Source of the DNA: Methanococcus vannielii SB
GTDB lineage: Archaea > AGJL01 > Methanococci > Methanococcales > Methanococcaceae
DNA: 64,000 nucleotides
Reading direction: 5' to 3'
Assembly: GCF_000017165.1 (NCBI RefSeq)
Contig: NC_009634.1
Coordinates: 1,006,249-1,070,248, forward strand
Shown here: positions 7,809-16,389 of the stretch, one piece after another
How the letters are laid out: each line of letters starts with the position of its first letter
Numbering within the stretch: position 1 is the first letter of the stretch
Notes under the pieces: model-generated
What the model saw: only the letters and a program-made list of their open reading frames with translations
Database searches by the model: none
What the model was told of the DNA's origin: nothing
Translations under genes and position numbers: made by a program

Positions 7809-9785
7809 TTATTTTTCTAACATCTTTACTGCATCGAGAATACCATCGATTGCACCAATTATCTGTTCGTCTCGGTAGTATCTTAACTGCATTGCACCGC
7901 TTGGGCATACTGCAGCACATGAACCACAACCCTTACATGCAACGTCGTCTGAAATTGCTACCAAGTGACCTTCTTTTTCTTCATAAGTAATTGCGTTATA
8001 TGGGCACATTAAAGCACAGACTTTACAGCCACCGCATACTTCTTCGTTAACTGTTGCCCGAATCATTTCAATCTTGAACTGACCTTGTGACATCGGGATT
8101 GCAACAGCACTTGCGGCACCTTTTGCCTGAGCTACTGTGTCAGGAATATCTTTTGGTCCTTGAGCGACCCCTGCAATTGCAATACCGTCAACTTTCGTGT
8201 TAACAGGCGCTAATTTAGGGTGTAATTCTTTAAAGAATCCTTCTGGGCCCCTATCTATACCGAGCATCTTTCCTAATTCTGCGGCATCTTTTTTAGGCTC
8301 TAAACCTGCGGATAGAACAACTAAATCAGCGTCAATCTCTAAAATTTCCCCCATAAGGGTGTCTTCTACCCTTACAGTTAAGTTTTTAGTTTCAGGATCT
8401 TCGATAATGTTAGCCGGTCTTCCCCTAATGAATTTAACTCCAAACTGGTCCTGAGCTCTCTTGTAGTACTCTTCATACCCCTTACCAAAAGCCCTGATAT
8501 CCATATAGCAGACATATACTTCTGCGCTTGGGTCGTGCATTTTCATTAGCTGTGCATTTTTCAATGCAAACATACAGCATACTCTTGAACAGTATGGGTT
8601 TCCTACTTTCTCATCTCTTGAACCTACACACTGTATAAATACAGTTCTGTGAGGGTGTTTACCGTCACTCGGTCTGATTTCATGCCCATGGGTTGGCCCA
8701 GCAGGATTAATCATCCTTTCAATTTCAAGAGTTGTGATTACGTTTTCGTAAACTCCATATCCATATTCTTCTTTTCTTCTAGCATCAAACTCATCATATC
8801 CAGTTGCGGTAATTATTGTACCGACTTTTATTTTGAGCTCTTCTGGCTTTTGACCGTATCTTACTGCGTCAGCACAGCAAACTTTTGCACAAAGTCCACA
8901 ATCAATACAATGTTCTTTATCGATTGTGTAAAGTAACGGAACCGCTTGAGGGAATGGAACGTATATTGCTTTTCTTGTACCTAATCCTAAATCAAATTCA
9001 TTAGGCACTTCAATTGGACATGCTGAAGCACATGCACCGCAACCGGTACAGGTTTTTTCATCAACAGACCTTGGTTTTTTCTCGATTGTTACTTCGAAGT
9101 TTCCGATGTAACCATCAACATTTTTAATCTCAGCAAATGTAATCAATTCAACGTTAGGGTGGTTAGCTACTGACACCATTTTTGGTGCAAGAATTCACAT
9201 TGCACAGTCATCTGTTGGGAAAGTCTTTGCAAGTTGCGCCATCCTTCCCCCAATTGACTCATCTTTGTCTACAAGATAGACTTTAAAGCCTTGGTCACCA
9301 AGGTCAAGCGCAGATTGAATACCTGCAATACCTGCACCGATAACCATACAGCTTTTATCTACTTCTACAATTTTTTGAGGAACGTCTTCTAATTTCTTAG
9401 CTCGTTCTACCCCACCAGCAACTAATTCACATGCTTTTTTAGTTGCTATTTTCACATCGTTCATGTGAACAAATGCGTCATGTTCTCTGATATTTACAAA
9501 CTCTAAATAGTACGGGGATAAGCCCGCATCGTGTAGGCAACCTCTAAAGGTTGGCTCGTGGATCTTAGGCGTGCATGCTGCAACTACAATCCTGTCCAAT
9601 CCGTGCTCTTTGATCGCATCCCTAATAAGGCCTTGACCTGGGTCAGCACACATGAACGGGTAACTAGCTGAAACTACTACACCGTCTAATTTAGAAGCGA
9701 AATCCTTTACAACTTCACAATCCACTGCACCATTGATGTTTGCACCACAGTAGCAGACGAAAACCCCTACTTTGGGGTCACTCAT
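7809..9785 (-). CDS. hdrA: Heterodisulfide reductase subunit A (HdrA), selenocysteine-containing
   Basis: HdrA carries the FAD that bifurcates electrons from H2 (via Vhu) to CoM-S-S-CoB and ferredoxin. A TGA at 9195-9197 encodes Sec197 between TDDCAM and ILAPKM, the cluster-ligand position known as Cys or Sec in this family; the frame is otherwise intact for 658 residues. Seen in order: an N-terminal FVCYCG segment, the Rossmann FAD motif IGAGIAGIQSALDL just after residue 150, ferredoxin motifs CTGCGACASACP and CIDCGLCAKVC, a QCVGSRD segment with CSRVCC, and C-terminal CGGCKVCALMCP and CKGCGSCAAVCP. The start has GGAGGTGAATCC just upstream. It is first in the operon; hdrB and hdrC are not in this window. 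Confidence 0.96.
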
Positions 9786-9846
9786 GGATTCACCTCCACA
9801 TATAACAAGTAAGGTAATTGGTATACATTTATACTACACTCACCTC

Positions 9847-9858
9847 ATTATAAAAAGA
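9847..9858 (-). promoter_or_regulatory. Candidate TATA box of the hdrA-vhu-fwdB operon
   Basis: On the minus strand TCTTTTTATAAT lies about 65 bases upstream of the hdrA start; transcription about 25 bases further on would give a leader of roughly 40 bases. It is the best box A match in the upstream region. I see no obvious operator, though hydrogenase genes of this type are known to respond to selenium and H2. Confidence 0.4.
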
Positions 9859-10108
9859 TACATTCTTGAAATTCCTAATACTGCCCATTAATATTAGATA
9901 TTATAATATGGGGCCTAAAACTAATTAATTCAATAATAAAAAAATATTTTCTATAATTCTAAAACCCCCATAAAGATTTGTATTATATGGGCAATTAACA
10001 ATATTAATTAGGCGATGTAATGTCTTTGTAATAATATATAATATTAAAATAAGTATAATCGTTATTGAATAATATTTTAAAAAAGTCATTGATTAAGCAA
10101 CCATAAAG
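9859..10108. other. AT-rich intergenic region upstream of the hdrA operon
   Basis: This is the first part of an 800-base gene-free stretch between hdrA and carS. It is AT-rich with short C or G runs (for example a CCCCC run near 9965) and a palindromic ATTAGATATTATAATAT near 9893. No ORF with a ribosome binding site is visible. It may hold upstream control sites of the hdrA operon. Confidence 0.4.
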
Positions 10109-10120
10109 TTTAAATATATT
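10109..10120 (+). promoter_or_regulatory. TATA box for a candidate small RNA
   Basis: TTTAAATATATT matches the Methanococcus box A very well. It is centred about 27 bases upstream of base 10141, where a strong hairpin begins, so it would start transcription almost exactly at the foot of that hairpin. Confidence 0.6.
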
Positions 10121-10140
10121 AAGTTTGAAGGTATACTTTG

Positions 10141-10235
10141 CACGGTGTGGGACAGTAGTGAGATTATTATTTTAAACCCCCCTCATACCCCCACTTCACT
10201 ACTGATAACACCGTGTAGGAGATTTATATCTCCTA
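10141..10235 (+). ncRNA. Candidate structured non-coding RNA with two hairpins
   Basis: Outer arms CACGGTGT (10141-10148) and ACACCGTG (10208-10215) are perfect complements. Inside them CAGTAGTGA (10153-10161) pairs with TCACTACTG (10196-10204). The long loop carries AGATTATTATTTTAAA followed by three C runs. A second hairpin, GGAGAT-TTAT-ATCTCC, follows at once and could be a terminator. The element is GC-rich for this genome, has a well-placed TATA box and lies in a gap with no ORF. The core ACAGTAGTGAGATTATT recurs at 22095. I do not recognise the RNA family; a high-GC archaeal sRNA is one possibility. Strand is inferred from the promoter. Confidence 0.6.
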
Positions 10236-10585
10236 ATCCCATTCCCACCCCTCATATGAAAAATACGCTTTTAATTACCTTTAACAAGTTATAATAAGTT
10301 TTAACAATTTACAAAAACATTAAAATTATAAAAATTAGAACATAACCCCTCCCCGTTCTATTTTTAGAGTAAATCATACTTTACATAACATAAAACCACC
10401 CCCTATTTCTTACCCCTCTAAACGTTTATTTCTTTTTTTATTTTAAAATTATTAAAAAATTTATTATTCTTTTGTTATTAGTTTAAAATTCTAAACTTTA
10501 AAAATAAAAACTTTTTATTTAGTAATCTATAAATACTGTACGAAATACTATTTTAAGAGTCAGTTCTCTATGTGCGAGGGATTTC
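10236..10585. other. Intergenic region before carS
   Basis: AT-rich and pyrimidine-skewed, with several short CCCC runs (near 10247, 10347 and 10390) and long T/A tracts. No ORF, tRNA or strong hairpin is seen beyond the RNA just upstream. The carS promoter probably lies in its last 100 bases. Confidence 0.4.
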
Positions 10586-11122
10586 ATGGATTTAATTAAT
10601 TTATTATTTGTATCATTTTGGTTTATATTGCCAGCATACACTGCAAATGCAATGGCATGTATTTTTGGTGGTGGAAAACCTGTTGATTTAAATAAAAATT
10701 TCATAGACCAAAAAAGATTGATAGGAAATGGTGTAACGTACAGGGGAACCTTTTTTGGAGTATTTTTTGGAATCGTTACTGCAATTATACAATATTTAGT
10801 CTCAAATTTAGGTTTTAAGTTTATTTTATCGTTTAATTTTACCCTTATTGAATATGTAATTATTGGATTTTTACTTTCATTTGGAGCCCTTTTTGGAGAC
10901 ATGTTTGGAAGTTTTTTAAAACGAAGATTAGGGTTTAAACAAGGACAGTCGGCACCAGTACTTGACCAAATTACGTTTATTGTATTTGCATTAATCTTTG
11001 TAAGTTATTATTACCTAGTGCCGTCCAAAATTTCGATAACTCTCTTAATATTGTCCCCGGTAGTCCATATTTTATCAAATATAATTGCATATAAGCTAGG
11101 GTTAAAAAAAGTATGGTGGTAA
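10586..11122 (+). CDS. carS: CDP-archaeol synthase (CDP-2,3-bis-O-geranylgeranyl-sn-glycerol synthase)
   Basis: CarS transfers CMP from CTP to the unsaturated archaetidic acid, activating it for polar lipid head-group attachment in the membrane. The 178-residue protein is almost wholly hydrophobic, with about five membrane segments. The family signature runs from LPAYTANAMACIFGGG (about residues 15-30) through an NFIDQKRLIGNGVTYRG segment (about 37-53), and a second one is FGALFGDMFGSFLKRRLG. The start is the ATG at 10586 after GAGGGATTTC. It appears to be transcribed alone. Confidence 0.92.
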   Translation: MDLINLLFVSFWFILPAYTANAMACIFGGGKPVDLNKNFIDQKRLIGNGVTYRGTFFGVFFGIVTAIIQYLVSNLGFKFILSFNFTLIEYVIIGFLLSFGALFGDMFGSFLKRRLGFKQGQSAPVLDQITFIVFALIFVSYYYLVPSKISITLLILSPVVHILSNIIAYKLGLKKVWW

Positions 11123-11175
11123 ATCCCCTTATTACATATATTTCTTTTTTTGAATATGCCCTAAAACCTTTACAT

Positions 11176-11186
11176 ATTTATATAAA
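11176..11186 (+). promoter_or_regulatory. TATA box upstream of the symporter pair
   Basis: ATTTATATAAA is a good box A match, about 165 bases before the small-subunit start. Transcription would begin near 11203-11207, inside the inverted-repeat element that follows. A second, weaker candidate (TTTTATAAG) lies near 11268. Confidence 0.4.
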
Positions 11187-11190
11187 AAAT

Positions 11191-11256
11191 CCCAAAATGT
11201 TTTTGAGGTAAATGCCTCTAAAATATATTAAAATGTTTTTAATATAGTATTTTGGG
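11191..11256 (+). repeat. Nested inverted repeats (possible three-way-junction leader or operator)
   Basis: CCCAAAAT (11191-11198) is perfectly complementary to ATTTTGGG (11249-11256). Between them sit two further hairpins: GAGG-TAAATG-CCTC (11205-11218) and ATATTAAAA-TGT-TTTTAATAT (about 11225-11245). As RNA this is a three-way junction. As DNA the outer arms would be a dyad overlapping the transcription start. It lies 88 bases before the symporter small-subunit gene. Confidence 0.5.
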
Positions 11257-11344
11257 GTTATTCGTTATTTTATAAGTTAAATAAAGTTTAAACACATTTT
11301 TTGCACTTAATTAATTCTTAAAATTAAATCTTAGGAGGAATTAT

Positions 11345-11539
11345 ATGTTGGGTATAAAAGACCCCGTGGTGCTACTTGCATACTTACTCTGTATTGGAAG
11401 TACGCTTTTATGCATTATTTACGGGGTACTTAACTGGAACAAAGGTTCTGAAACTGAACCTGAAGAAATTCTTGAAGGTCAAAAATGGGAATGTGAAGAA
11501 GAGAAAATGGAAAAGGATGAACTTGGAACGGTGGTATAA
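11345..11539 (+). CDS. Small membrane accessory protein of a Na+/solute symporter
   Basis: A 64-residue protein with one N-terminal membrane helix (about residues 7-28) and an acidic cytoplasmic tail rich in Glu. It has a strong ribosome binding site (AGGAGGAATTAT) and its stop codon TAA abuts the ATG of the symporter gene, so translation is coupled. Small proteins of this kind precede some SSS-family symporters and are thought to be accessory subunits. The function is inferred from position only. Confidence 0.75.
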   Translation: MLGIKDPVVLLAYLLCIGSTLLCIIYGVLNWNKGSETEPEEILEGQKWECEEEKMEKDELGTVV

Positions 11540-13141
11540 ATGGACATCGTTCTTTTAAACGTCGTAATTTTAATATATCTTCTAGTTGTAGGTTATCTTG
11601 GATACAAGGGTTGGAAAACTACAAAATGCGCAGAGGATTACATGGTTGGAGGTAGAAAAATCCATCCCTTTGTAATGGCAATGAGTTATGGTGCAACATT
11701 CATAAGTACTGCTGCAATTGTGGGATTTGGAGGAATTGCTGGAATTTATGGCATGAGTTTACTGTGGTTGCCATTTTTAAACATTTTTATAGGGGTTTTA
11801 ATTGCATTTGTTTTTTTCGGTAAACGAACCCGTAAAATGGGGCATAACTTAGGTGCACTAACATTTCCAGAATTACTGTCGAAAAGATTTGAAAGTAAAT
11901 TTATACAGTGGTTTTCTGGACTTTTAATATTTTGTGCAATGCCGATATACGCAGCTGCGGTTTTAATTGGTGCTGCACGGTTTATAGAAACAACTCTTGG
12001 AATTTCTTTTGAAATAGCTTTGCTAGTATTTTCTATAATCATTGCTGCATACGTTGTAATGGGTGGTTTAAAAGGGGTTATGTATACAGATGCATTTCAA
12101 GCGTCCATTATGTTTTTAGGGATGCTTTTTTTACTCTATAAGACTTACTCAATTCTTGGAGGAGTTACTTCTGCTCATTTGGAAATTACGAATTTTACGC
12201 CATTAATTTCTGGAAATCTTATTGAGATTGGACATTTGGGACTTACTTCAATGCCAGAATTTGGTTCGCAGCTCTGGTGGACGATTGTTTCGAGTATAAT
12301 TCTTGGAGTAGGTACCGGAGTTTTAGCACAACCTCAACTTGTTGTAAGATTTATGACGGTAAAAAGTAATCGAGAGCTAAATAGGGCCGTTTTAATAGGT
12401 GGTATCTTTATTTTCGTTGCAACAGGTACATCATATGTTGTAGGAGCACTATCAAACGCTTACTTTATGAATACTGAAGGAATACTATCAATTGCTGCAA
12501 CTGCAACTGAAACATTCCCCAAAGGAAATGTAGACAGTATAATACCATTATATATTAATAAAGCCATGCCTGAATGGTTTATCTACGTATTTTTGGTATC
12601 ATTACTTGCAGCTGCAATGTCAACTCTTTCAAGCCAGTTTCACGCTCAGGGAACGTCTATTGGTAGAGACGTTTATGAAACAATAACTGGAAAAAAAGGA
12701 GGAAATTCTGTACATATAACTAGAATTGGGATTATTTTTGCAATTGTAATTGCAGTAGTTTTAGGATACGTTCTTCCCGGTGGAATTATTGCCAAAGGAA
12801 CTGCATTATTCTTTGGACTATGTACTGCAGCATTTTTACCAATATATGCACTTGGATTATTCTGGAAAAGAACTACTAAGGAAGGTGCCATTTCAGGACT
12901 TTTATCCGGAACCTTTTCAAGTATTTTCTGCCTAGTGTTCCTGCATAAAGCGGAAGCTGTTCCGTTAGGTATCTCAAAAATGCTATTTGGAAGAGAAGTT
13001 TTAATTTCTTCGATGCCTTGGCCTTATGTTGACCCAGTACTGATTGCATTTCCAATTTCATTTATTGTAACAATTTTAGTAAGTCTTTTAACAAAAGCAC
13101 CGTCTAAAGAACATTTGGATAAGTGTTTTAAGGGAATTTAA
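11540..13141 (+). CDS. Sodium:solute symporter family (SSS) transporter
   Basis: A 533-residue polytopic membrane protein with about 13 hydrophobic segments and typical SSS features: an N-terminal segment ending YMVGGRKIHPFVMAMSYGATFIS, then MPIYAAAVLIGAARF, YVVMGGLKGVMYTDAFQ near the middle, and AAAMSTLSSQFHAQGTS, the conserved Na+-site helix. The substrate cannot be read from sequence; acetate, proline and pantothenate carriers share this fold. Its start overlaps no other gene but directly follows the accessory protein's stop. A run of T residues after the stop may end transcription. Confidence 0.88.
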   Translation: MDIVLLNVVILIYLLVVGYLGYKGWKTTKCAEDYMVGGRKIHPFVMAMSYGATFISTAAIVGFGGIAGIYGMSLLWLPFLNIFIGVLIAFVFFGKRTRKMGHNLGALTFPELLSKRFESKFIQWFSGLLIFCAMPIYAAAVLIGAARFIETTLGISFEIALLVFSIIIAAYVVMGGLKGVMYTDAFQASIMFLGMLFLLYKTYSILGGVTSAHLEITNFTPLISGNLIEIGHLGLTSMPEFGSQLWWTIVSSIILGVGTGVLAQPQLVVRFMTVKSNRELNRAVLIGGIFIFVATGTSYVVGALSNAYFMNTEGILSIAATATETFPKGNVDSIIPLYINKAMPEWFIYVFLVSLLAAAMSTLSSQFHAQGTSIGRDVYETITGKKGGNSVHITRIGIIFAIVIAVVLGYVLPGGIIAKGTALFFGLCTAAFLPIYALGLFWKRTTKEGAISGLLSGTFSSIFCLVFLHKAEAVPLGISKMLFGREVLISSMPWPYVDPVLIAFPISFIVTILVSLLTKAPSKEHLDKCFKGI

Positions 13142-13330
13142 ATTCCCGTTTTTTTAATACCCTCCGTTTTATTCTTTTTTAAATATTTTAAAATAGTTAT
13201 CTAACTTTAAGGTATGCTTATTTTTTCAAAAACTGCTCTTTAACGGATGTTGATGTATATATAGTTGTTTTGCATAATTGAAGACTATTGAAAATATGTT
13301 GGTTGTAGCCGAATTATCAATGGTGAAAAA

Positions 13331-13813
13331 ATGATATTTCTTGATTTAGAGCTTAAAGATTCCCCTGGAGAGCTTTTAAAAGCATTGCAGCCAATTTCAT
13401 CTGCAGGAGCAAATATTTTTAGTGTAATACATCTTCGTGAAAATAAAACTGATGATGGAAGAGTTCCAGTAAAAGTCGTACTTGAAAAGCTAAATGAAGA
13501 TATTTTAAACACTATCGTCTTAGACCTAGAAAAATTAGATGTGGTCGTTGCTAAAATTAATGAAAAGGTTAAAAAGATAAATTTTGATGTTGTTGTAATT
13601 GGGCATATCGTTGATACGGACGTACTTGATACGATAGACCGGTTAAATAAAATAGGGCTTGTTGTAGACTTAAATCTTACTATGCCAACTCCTGAAGCGG
13701 AATCTTCTGCAAAAATGAGGGTAATTGTTGATAGTGAAAATTTAAATCAACTATATGAAGAATTTGAAAAAATATCAAAAGAAAAAGGTTTGTTATTTAT
13801 TAAATCATGCTAG
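13331..13813 (+). CDS. ACT-domain regulatory protein linked to homoserine dehydrogenase
   Basis: A 160-residue protein with two ACT-like halves: FLDLELKDSPGELLKALQPISSAGANIFSV at residues 3-32 is a classic ligand-binding ACT start, and a second beta-alpha-beta unit starts near residue 77 (FDVVVIGHIVD). ACT domains bind amino acids and regulate amino-acid enzymes. It lies 10 bases upstream of homoserine dehydrogenase, so it probably senses threonine, methionine or homoserine and controls that enzyme as a separate subunit (inference). ATG at 13331 is preceded by GGTGA. Confidence 0.85.
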   Translation: MIFLDLELKDSPGELLKALQPISSAGANIFSVIHLRENKTDDGRVPVKVVLEKLNEDILNTIVLDLEKLDVVVAKINEKVKKINFDVVVIGHIVDTDVLDTIDRLNKIGLVVDLNLTMPTPEAESSAKMRVIVDSENLNQLYEEFEKISKEKGLLFIKSC

Positions 13814-13823
13814 GGGATATTTT

Positions 13824-14837
13824 ATGAAGATTATACTTGTAGGATTTGGAGTTATTGGAAAAGGTGTTTTAAAGGTAATAAACCTTAAAAAGAACCACCT
13901 TCTTGAAAAATACGGGCTTGATTTGAGCGTTGTTGCAATTTGTGATAGCAGTGGAGCTGCGATAAATAAGGAAGGTCTTGATTTAGAACTTGCTTTAAAA
14001 ATAAAAGAAGAAACTGGAAAAATTGCGAGTTATCCAGAATTTGGACAAAATATCGGAATAATTGAGGTTATAGAGTCAGTTCCCGCAGATATTGTTATTG
14101 AAGTAAGCCCAACAAATATTCATACCGGAGAACCTGCAAAATCGTACATGTTAAAAGCTTTCGAAACTAAAAAACACGTTGTTAGTGCAAATAAAGGGCC
14201 TTTAGCACTATTTTTCAAGGAAATTACGGGAGTTGCAAAAGAACACGGGGTAATTTTAAGATATGAAGCATCAGTTGGCGGTGCTACCCCCATAATAAAT
14301 CTTGCAAAAGAAACACTTGCAGGAAATCGTGTAAAGTCAATAAAAGGAATTTTAAATGGCACTACAAACTATATATTAACAAAAATGGAAAAAGAGCAGC
14401 TTGATTTTAATACTGTTTTAAAAGAGGCTCAAGAACTTGGAATTGCTGAAACAAACCCTCATCAAGATATAAGCGGACTTGATACTGCTGCAAAGCTCGC
14501 AATATTGGCAAATTCAATTATGGGGCGAGAAGTAACAATTAATGACGTTGTTCTCGAAGGAATTACTAGAATAACTCCTGAATCTCTTTTGATGGCAAAT
14601 AAAGGGGGCTATGCGATAAAACTAATTGGGGAGGTGACTGATAAAAAACTTGAAGTTTGTCCAAAATTGGTACCTATTGACCATCCTTTAAACGTAAAAG
14701 GGAGTCTTAACGTTGCAATGTTTAATACTGACCTTGCAAACGATATTGTAGTCGTAGGGACGGGAGCAGGTGACGTTGAAACCGCTTCTGCAATTTTAAG
14801 TGATATTTTAAATATTCACCAGTCATTAAAAAAATAA
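13824..14837 (+). CDS. hom: Homoserine dehydrogenase
   Basis: Reduces aspartate semialdehyde to homoserine on the way to threonine and methionine. The 337-residue protein has the NAD(P) Rossmann motif VGFGVIGKGV (about residues 6-15), the SANKGPLA segment with a catalytic-region Lys, and the family signature region KGILNGTTNYILTKM followed by EAQELGIAETNPHQDISGLDTAAK. It lacks the C-terminal ACT domain of many bacterial enzymes; the ACT protein just upstream probably supplies it. The start is the ATG at 13824 after GGGGATATTTT; a longer frame exists but overlaps the ACT gene. Confidence 0.93.
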   Translation: MKIILVGFGVIGKGVLKVINLKKNHLLEKYGLDLSVVAICDSSGAAINKEGLDLELALKIKEETGKIASYPEFGQNIGIIEVIESVPADIVIEVSPTNIHTGEPAKSYMLKAFETKKHVVSANKGPLALFFKEITGVAKEHGVILRYEASVGGATPIINLAKETLAGNRVKSIKGILNGTTNYILTKMEKEQLDFNTVLKEAQELGIAETNPHQDISGLDTAAKLAILANSIMGREVTINDVVLEGITRITPESLLMANKGGYAIKLIGEVTDKKLEVCPKLVPIDHPLNVKGSLNVAMFNTDLANDIVVVGTGAGDVETASAILSDILNIHQSLKK

Positions 14838-14867
14838 AACTCATTTTCTAAATTCTATATAGAATAC

Positions 14868-14878
14868 TTTATATACTT
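14868..14878 (+). promoter_or_regulatory. TATA-box promoter of tRNA-Sec
   Basis: CTTTATATACT matches the Methanococcus box A and sits about 30 bases upstream of the tRNA 5' end, the spacing usual for tRNA genes here. Confidence 0.6.
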
Positions 14879-14904
14879 TTAAAAATAGTTTATAATTACT
14901 TCGT

Positions 14905-14994
14905 GGCACGGGGTGCTTATCTTGGTAGATGAGGGCGGACTTCAGATCCGTCGAGTTCCGTCGGAATTCGGGGTTCGATTCCCCCCCTGCGCCG
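14905..14994 (+). tRNA. selC: tRNA-Sec (anticodon UCA)
   Basis: A 90-base tRNA with every feature of archaeal selenocysteine tRNA. The 7-bp D stem CTTATCT/AGATGAG closes a 4-base loop TGGT. The anticodon loop CTTCAGA carries UCA on a GCGGA/TCCGT stem. A long variable arm is formed by GAGTTCC/GGAATTC, and the T arm is GGGG-TTCGATT-CCCC. The acceptor is 9 bp (GGCACGGGG with CCCTGCGCC) with an apparent A-C mismatch at pair 4 and a G-U at pair 6. The discriminator is G; CCA is not encoded. A T6 run follows as terminator. It decodes the UGA codons in hdrA, vhuD, vhuU and fwdB. Confidence 0.96.
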
Positions 14995-15022
14995 TTTTTT
15001 ATGATTTCATGGTGACTTTTAC

Positions 15023-15934
15023 ATGGAAAAAATTTATTCTAAAAAAGGAGGAATCCTTGAATTAAAGGAATTGATTGCTATTTTACACGATTTTACCGGG
15101 ATAATCTACCTAAATGATGCAAAACTATTTTATATCAATTCAAAACTAGTATTTTCAAGCTATAATCGTAGAAAAATAGATTTAAAGGGGCTTCTCAATG
15201 AATTATCAGATAATTTCCATATTGAAGTATTTAAATCAGGATATAATGAATTAAATAAAGTTTTAGATTCTGAAATTTCAAATTGTACGGCTGAAAATGT
15301 AAAAACCCGTATTGAAATGGATGAAGAAGTATTCGTGGATATTTATAATAATATCGAAAAATATGCCGGCCAAGGGCTTTTTAAAATTAGTTTAATCCCT
15401 AGAAAATATAAAGAAGAACAAGGTTTAATTATTTTTTCAAACAAAGATGAAATTCTTGCAATTTACTTTAAAAAAGATAAAATCTTACAAGGTTTAAAGG
15501 CATTAAATAAAATAAAAACAACTTTTGCAGTAAGCGATGTTAAATTAGTTTCTGAAAAAATATCTAAAAATGATTTTAATCGAATTTTAAAAGAGTATTC
15601 AGAATCCCTATTAAAACATTTTGTATCTTACGAAGAGTTAATGGAAACGGTAAAATCAAGGGCCCCAAAAATAGTAAAAAATGATTCATTACATAATGTT
15701 TTTTCTAAAGGGCCCGTAATTATTGAAATTGTGGAAAAAAATGCGTTTATTGTTTCAAAAGATGAAGTTCCCGTAATGGCATTTTTAGAAGAATATGAAG
15801 GAGATAAAGCATTTCGAATGATAAAAAATTTCTGTATATTAAATAATACTGAATTTAAAATATATGAAATAACGGAAAATGAATTTAAAATGCTGAAAGA
15901 ATTTAAAAACGCTAAAATAAAAGAAATTTATTAA
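15023..15934 (+). CDS. Conserved protein of unknown function
   Basis: A 303-residue soluble, charged protein with no signal peptide or membrane helix. It begins 28 bases after the tRNA-Sec gene with a good GGTGACTTTTAC ribosome binding site. The sequence alternates beta-strand-like hydrophobic stretches (for example GIIYLNDAKLFYINSKLVF near residues 31-49 and EEQGLIIFSNKDEILAIYF near 132-150) with lysine-rich helices, which suggests two similar alpha/beta halves. I do not recognise a family with confidence. It converges with and overlaps the methanogenesis marker 9 gene by four bases. Confidence 0.75.
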   Translation: MEKIYSKKGGILELKELIAILHDFTGIIYLNDAKLFYINSKLVFSSYNRRKIDLKGLLNELSDNFHIEVFKSGYNELNKVLDSEISNCTAENVKTRIEMDEEVFVDIYNNIEKYAGQGLFKISLIPRKYKEEQGLIIFSNKDEILAIYFKKDKILQGLKALNKIKTTFAVSDVKLVSEKISKNDFNRILKEYSESLLKHFVSYEELMETVKSRAPKIVKNDSLHNVFSKGPVIIEIVEKNAFIVSKDEVPVMAFLEEYEGDKAFRMIKNFCILNNTEFKIYEITENEFKMLKEFKNAKIKEIY

Positions 15935-16389
15935 GAAATAGTTATTTTTGCAATTTCGTAAGCCTTTTTTAAGTCTCCCGTTTCTAAAATAGCTTTTTCT
16001 GCAATATCTTTTGGAATTCCTTTTTCAGTAAGTGTTTTTACGCCTTCTTTTAAAAATTTGGTTTTTTTGAGTACTTCAATAGACAAACTTTTTTTAAGTT
16101 CCATATATTCGTCTTCACCCATTTCTATTGCAAGCATTGCACTATCTCTAAAAGGACATGGTTTTGTAATTTTGCAGCACCATACAAGACTTCCAAAGCA
16201 GGTATTCTTACCATATTTAAGCCGAGTTTCATTTCCAAATTCCTGCTTAATTTTTGAAAATTCGTCGTTAGTCATTTCTAAAGACTTTAAAGCGTTATGT
16301 AATGGGCAGTATTTTACAGGAGGGCAGCAAAATGCAAGTCCCCGTAAATCTCCACCCCTACAAACGTGTGATGGGGAGTCTTCCCACAT
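15931..16389 (-). CDS. Methanogenesis marker protein 9
   Basis: A 152-residue cysteine-rich protein beginning [17 protein letters not shown], then [11 protein letters not shown] and, in a second repeat, [17 protein letters not shown]. The two CC-x(n)-C groups look like metal or Fe-S ligands. This is the conserved methanogen-only family called marker 9; its exact role is not known to me. The C terminus has a helical UBA-like segment ([24 protein letters not shown]). I start at the ATG at 16389, preceded by GGTGATTCAA; an in-frame GTG nine bases earlier belongs to the binding site. It overlaps the arfB 3' end by 32 bases, so the two are cotranscribed. Confidence 0.85.

Noticed and set aside
7809-9785. 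Apparent frameshift or nonsense mutation splitting hdrA into two ORFs
   Set aside because: The break is a single in-frame TGA at the known Sec/Cys position, the frame continues unchanged, and a SECIS follows. It is selenocysteine, not a pseudogene. The same applies to fwdB.
10519-10902. 127-codon minus-strand ORF over carS
   Set aside because: carS on the other strand matches its family along the full length; this ORF is its complement.
11376-11558. 60-codon ORF overlapping the symporter accessory gene
   Set aside because: It is in another frame of the same strand; the 64-codon frame has the strong AGGAGG site, a membrane helix and coupling to the symporter.
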